Assembly (NCBI GenBank): GCA_946624065.1
Contig: CAMORT010000075.1
Coordinates: 1 to 8,189 of the forward strand
Origin: F23-D06 sp002392325
Lineage (GTDB): Bacteria > Bacteroidota > Bacteroidia > Bacteroidales > WCHB1-69
Length of the DNA: 8,189 nt
Direction: 5' to 3'
Shown here piece after piece: positions 5,063 to 8,189 of the stretch. A model generated the notes under the pieces. The model made no database searches. It was not told the DNA's origin and worked only from the letters and a program-made list of their open reading frames with translations. The position numbers were made by a program, and so were the translations under genes. Position 1 is the stretch's first letter. Each line of letters starts with the position of its first letter.

Positions 5063-7717
5063 CTACAAGCTGTCGCCAGTCGCCGTGTCACCCTCCTGTG
5101 CCTTGTTCTCCAATTCCATCTTACCGAATCTCAGCGTAATACCCGCTGACACATAACGGCTGTTGAGCATCTTGTTCGTGTTGTTGCTCAAATAGTACGG
5201 GTTGGTGTTGACGGTTCCGGAACCGAAACGGCCGCCCCAGTTGAAGATGTCCTGCACATTGACGAACAGGGACAGACGGCGCTTGAACAGGTCGCTGCGG
5301 ATGCCAAAATTCAAGGAATAGCGCGCTTTACGCTCGCTCATCAAACTGAGAGTGGGGGAGTTGTAGTTGCCCGAGGCGGTGAACTGCAACCAGTCAAATG
5401 CCTTGGCCCACAGGTTCACGCGCACGCTCCATGACCACTTGTCGCGCTGGTCAAGCTGGTGCACTCCGTTACGGTCGTATTCCATACGGTAACCGTAGTC
5501 ATACACATTGGCGTACAACCGCACATTCACGAAACCGGTCGGGCGGTAAGTGGCGTTCAGCGAAGCGCCATAACGCCAGGAGGTGCCCAGATTGTAAGGA
5601 ATTGAATAACTGATGATTCTGTCAAGATATTCATCGTATTTCGAGTCGGTCAGGGAACTGATCTCATTGGTGCTCAAGCGTCCGTACAGTTCCACACCGA
5701 TGTTGCCGAATTTGTTGAAATACTTCTGCCAGCCCGCCTCCACATTGTGGGTGAAACCGCTCTTCAATCCGTTGGGATTGCCAGTGGCGTAACTGTTGTC
5801 ACTGTAACGGCGGAAAATGCTCAAATCCTCTTCGTCAGGGTGTGACATGCGCATGGAGTAGTTGAGTTTGAGGTTGTGCATGCTCTTGGTGCGGTAGGTG
5901 AGGTGGATGGAGGGACGGGCCGTGAAGAAAATGGGAGCGCCAGCATCCGCAAACTCCTCCATATCGGTAATATACTCGTAGCCGTCGCGCAGCATTCCCA
6001 GTCCCAAACCGGTGCTGAGGGTGAAACCGCCCCAACGGTGCGTCCAGTTCACATCGGCAGTCACATCGGTTTCTTTGCCGTTGAAATGGTAGGTGCGCAG
6101 CGTGTCCACCAATGTGCCGTCGAGGTCGTTGTAGCGCTGATAATCGTTGTTCATTTGGTAATGGCTGGCACGCAAACCGTAACTCATCTCCCCGTCCTCG
6201 CTGTAGGGACGGTTATAGCGCGCGTCGAGTGAGGCGCCGTAGCGGTTGAAGCGCGTGAGCATGTAGCGGTGCTCGTCCAGATCGTAGTAGGTGTCGTATT
6301 CGCGGTTGTACCACTGGTCGCTGGCGTTGTGCGAGTAGCGCCCGTTGAGCCCGATACGCAAGTTGTGCCCTTTCTTGTCAAACTTCTTGGTGTAGTCCAC
6401 GCCGGCATGGCTCATCACAGACCATCCGTCTGTACGGCTTCGGGTGGTGTCAATGTATGTCAGGTCAAACGGTGGAAGCGAGTCGAGGTAGAAATAGGTC
6501 TGGTCGCGCGCGGTGATATAGCGTGTTTTGTTGTTGTTGTAAAATCCGCCGGCATCGAAGGAGATCTCGCTGGTGGTGTCTATCTCGTAGTTGATGCCAA
6601 GGAAGAAGTTGGCACCTCCACTGCGGTTGGTGTCCTTTTGGGAGGTCGTGGAGGCCCAAGTGGTGTCGTATTCACCAAACACTTCCGCATCGCGCCGCTG
6701 ATAAGCACTTGATTCTCCGGCATTTCGCCTCGAGCTGTAACGACCCGCCATGAACAGGTTGACGCTCAGGTTCTCCTTAGCCCACATATAGCTCACCCAT
6801 GGGGAGACGAAGGGCTGGTTGGAACCGTTTACACCGAAACTGACAAACTGGTTGCTTTTCACATGTGCGGATGTGACGATGTTGATGACCGCTTCGGCAT
6901 CTGTAGCATATTTGGCCGACGGGTTGGTGATGGCCTCGATGCGCTCCAGCGCGTTGGCGGGCAGCGTTTGCAAGTAGGTCTTCAGGTTCTCCTCGGTCAG
7001 TTTGGAGGGTTTGTCGTTGATCCAGATTTCCACACTGGACACGCCGCGCAGCGTGATGTTGCCTTCCACGTCAACCTCTACGCCCGGAGCGTTCTGCAAG
7101 GCGTCCTCCGTGGTTCCCGTTTGTATGGAGGGGTCTTCGCTGACATTATACACCAGTTTTTCGCCGTCCATGGCGTAAATCGGTTTCTCCGTCTTGATGG
7201 TCACTTCTCCCAATGTGGTGGAGGCGGGTATCAGTTTCAAAGTTCCCAGATTGGTGTTGTTGGTTACCTTGAACGGGAAATATTTCATATTGTAGTTGAA
7301 GATGAAAACGCGCAGTATGCAGTCGCCTTGCGGCACGCCATCAATCTCAAAATAGCCGTTCTGGTTAGCCAAAGAACCCTTGATGAGCGAAGAGTCCTCA
7401 GCGTCAAGCACCGTTACATTGGCGTAAGCCAGCGGGGTGCCCGCGATGGAGTCGCGGAGTAGGCCCACCACTTTGAAGGTGGAGCCGGAGCGTACCTTTT
7501 TGGGTTTCACTTGGGGCGTTTGGTTCATCTGTCCCTGATTCCAGCCGCGGTCACCTCCGGGTCGTCCTCCAGGGTACCCGCCACCGGGCGGTCGCCCTCC
7601 CGGGAATCCGCCGCCAGGAGGTTGGGCAATGGCGCACATCGCCGATAAAATAAGAAATACTATGGTTGTGAGAACCTTGTTTGTCTTCGTGTTTTTTATG
7701 TTTTTCTTCGTTATCAT
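5063..7717 (-). CDS. TonB-receptor-like outer-membrane beta-barrel protein (carboxypeptidase-regulatory domain plus plug)
   Basis: With the start chosen here the protein has 884 residues and ends at TAG (5063-5065). Residues 1-31 form a signal peptide (MITKKNIKNTKTNK, then VLTTIVFLILSAMCAIA|Q). Residues 33-58 are Gly/Pro-rich (PGGGFPGGRPPGGGYPGG and on). Residues about 79-166 are a carboxypeptidase-regulatory-like beta-sandwich (FKVVGLLRDSIAGTPLAYANV...NGYFEIDGVPQG). A plug domain follows at about 186-284 (YNVSEDPS, DALQNAPGVEVDVEGNITLRG, AINPS-like AITNPSAKYA, INIVTS). The rest, about 285-865, is a barrel of the Bacteroidetes outer-membrane beta-barrel family, rich in alternating aromatic strands and closing with RYVSAGITLRFG (854-865) before a charged tail. 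Its likely role is uptake or export of an unknown ligand across the outer membrane. No SusD partner is adjacent and no clear TonB box is seen, so energy coupling is uncertain. An in-frame ATG 57 bp upstream (7774) would add 19 polar residues before the signal peptide. I reject it because ATG 7717 gives a normal signal sequence. Confidence 0.9.
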   Translation of the reverse strand: MITKKNIKNTKTNKVLTTIVFLILSAMCAIAQPPGGGFPGGRPPGGGYPGGRPGGDRGWNQGQMNQTPQVKPKKVRSGSTFKVVGLLRDSIAGTPLAYANVTVLDAEDSSLIKGSLANQNGYFEIDGVPQGDCILRVFIFNYNMKYFPFKVTNNTNLGTLKLIPASTTLGEVTIKTEKPIYAMDGEKLVYNVSEDPSIQTGTTEDALQNAPGVEVDVEGNITLRGVSSVEIWINDKPSKLTEENLKTYLQTLPANALERIEAITNPSAKYATDAEAVINIVTSAHVKSNQFVSFGVNGSNQPFVSPWVSYMWAKENLSVNLFMAGRYSSRRNAGESSAYQRRDAEVFGEYDTTWASTTSQKDTNRSGGANFFLGINYEIDTTSEISFDAGGFYNNNKTRYITARDQTYFYLDSLPPFDLTYIDTTRSRTDGWSVMSHAGVDYTKKFDKKGHNLRIGLNGRYSHNASDQWYNREYDTYYDLDEHRYMLTRFNRYGASLDARYNRPYSEDGEMSYGLRASHYQMNNDYQRYNDLDGTLVDTLRTYHFNGKETDVTADVNWTHRWGGFTLSTGLGLGMLRDGYEYITDMEEFADAGAPIFFTARPSIHLTYRTKSMHNLKLNYSMRMSHPDEEDLSIFRRYSDNSYATGNPNGLKSGFTHNVEAGWQKYFNKFGNIGVELYGRLSTNEISSLTDSKYDEYLDRIISYSIPYNLGTSWRYGASLNATYRPTGFVNVRLYANVYDYGYRMEYDRNGVHQLDQRDKWSWSVRVNLWAKAFDWLQFTASGNYNSPTLSLMSERKARYSLNFGIRSDLFKRRLSLFVNVQDIFNWGGRFGSGTVNTNPYYLSNNTNKMLNSRYVSAGITLRFGKMELENKAQEGDTATGDSL

Positions 7718-7742
7718 AGGATGACGGTTTCGATTTAAGCGG

Positions 7743-7750
7743 CAAATGTC
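7743..7750 (-). promoter_or_regulatory. Possible -7 box for the outer-membrane protein gene
   Basis: On the minus strand this reads GACATTTG, one mismatch from TAnnTTTG. Transcription would start near 7736, downstream of the ATG at 7774, which agrees with initiation at ATG 7717. Another one-mismatch box, TAGATTTT at 7838-7845, is an alternative. The region 7718-7931 otherwise contains AT-rich sequence and the short palindrome TTTTTCGAAAAA (7814-7825). Confidence 0.3.
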
Positions 7751-7887
7751 GTGTTTTTTTGGATAACAAGACATCTTTTGTTCATTTTTTTATAATAATG
7801 TTGAAATGATTTATTTTTCGAAAAAAATATGATTTTAAAAATCTATCTTGGTTTAATCGGTTTGTTTTTTTTGATAAATATTTTATT

Positions 7888-7895
7888 TACTTTTG
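7888..7895 (+). promoter_or_regulatory. -7 promoter box for the DUF4301-type gene
   Basis: TACTTTTG matches TAnnTTTG exactly and lies 36 bp before the ATG at 7932. T-rich sequence at 7861-7873 (TTTG at 7861-7864 and 7870-7873) lies near, though not ideally spaced for, a -33 element. Confidence 0.6.
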
Positions 7896-7931
7896 CAGTC
7901 ATCATTCTGTATAATTTAAAATAATGTAAAT

Positions 7932-8189
7932 ATGTCAACACAATTCACCCCTCAAGATTTAGATTTCATGCGCGCCCGTGGCAGCAACCCCGAAGAGGTG
8001 CTGCATCAATTGGATATTTTCAAGAAAGGTTTCGACTTCGCCCGCCTCGACAGGGCGGCGACTCCCAATGACGGCATAGTGCAATTGGAGGACGATGTGG
8101 TGGAGGAATTGGTAGCCGATTACGACAATATGTTAAAAGGCAAAAAAGTGCTGAAGTTTGTGCCCGCTTCAGGTGCCGCTTCCCGCATG
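7932..8189 (+). CDS. 5' end of a DUF4301-family gene (continues past the window)
   Basis: The first 86 codons are present and the frame is open at the right edge. The product starts MSTQFTPQDLDFMRARG and has the features I recall from DUF4301 proteins of Bacteroidetes: an N-terminal helix followed by FKKGFDFARLDRAATPNDGI (residues about 31-50), a short acidic helix (EDDVVEELVADYDNM), then KVLKFVPASGAASRM at the window edge. The PASGAASRM segment resembles the glycine-rich nucleotide-binding loop of sugar nucleotidyltransferases, so a nucleotidyltransferase-like role is possible, but that is inference. Family members are usually several hundred residues long. There is no signal peptide, so it is cytoplasmic. 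The start is supported by an exact TAnnTTTG box 36 bp upstream and an A/T-rich leader. It is divergent from the outer-membrane protein gene. Confidence 0.85.
   Translation, partial: MSTQFTPQDLDFMRARGSNPEEVLHQLDIFKKGFDFARLDRAATPNDGIVQLEDDVVEELVADYDNMLKGKKVLKFVPASGAASRM

Noticed and set aside
4844..5149. Plus-strand open frames running through the tRNA
   Set aside because: They cross tRNA-Glu, its terminator and the 3' end of the outer-membrane gene, so they cannot be real coding regions.
6863..7462. Plus-strand open frame of 199 codons antisense to the outer-membrane protein
   Set aside because: It overlies the plug and carboxypeptidase-regulatory domains of a well-supported gene and has no recognisable motif.

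Overview
The window looks like a chromosomal segment of an uncultured or commensal member of the Bacteroidetes, most likely order Bacteroidales. Several signals agree: a protein with a type IX secretion (T9SS) C-terminal sorting domain, a carboxypeptidase-regulatory/plug/beta-barrel outer-membrane protein, a DUF4301-type gene, AT-rich leaders without Shine-Dalgarno sites, and several matches to the Bacteroidetes -7 promoter box TAnnTTTG. I cannot name a genus.

Left part (1-1631, plus strand). The window opens inside the 3' end of a gene for a protein with a CxxxH...CPxC zinc-ribbon-like segment. A 77-bp gap with a polypyrimidine tract follows. Next comes an exported 351-residue protein with a PCMD-like (putative carbohydrate metabolism) beta-sandwich and a cadherin-like/Ig-like C-terminal domain. 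The 239-bp gap after it holds a compact GC-rich palindromic element of a kind often seen between Bacteroidetes genes, then a strong bidirectional terminator.

Centre (1632-4960). A minus-strand gene encodes a 762-residue modular surface adhesin: signal peptide, cleaved-adhesin module, Ig-like module, cleaved-adhesin module, PKD, cleaved-adhesin module, T9SS sorting domain. It shares a divergent AT-rich promoter region with a plus-strand gene for a 224-residue conserved cytoplasmic protein of unknown function. That gene is followed by tRNA-Glu(UUC), which has its own promoter and a bidirectional terminator.

Right part (4961-8189). A minus-strand gene encodes an 884-residue TonB-receptor-like outer-membrane beta-barrel protein with an unusual Gly/Pro-rich segment after the signal peptide. 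It is divergent from the 5' end of a DUF4301-family gene that runs off the window.

Three of the six protein genes encode envelope or surface proteins: an exported probable glycan-binding protein, a T9SS adhesin and an outer-membrane barrel. Their transcription units are separate and divergent or convergent, so nothing indicates a single pathway. I found no CRISPR array, transposase, phage gene or defence island, and no clear evidence of a previously undescribed system. The best leads are the unknown 224-residue protein, the palindromic intergenic element, and inverted repeats that overlap promoters.
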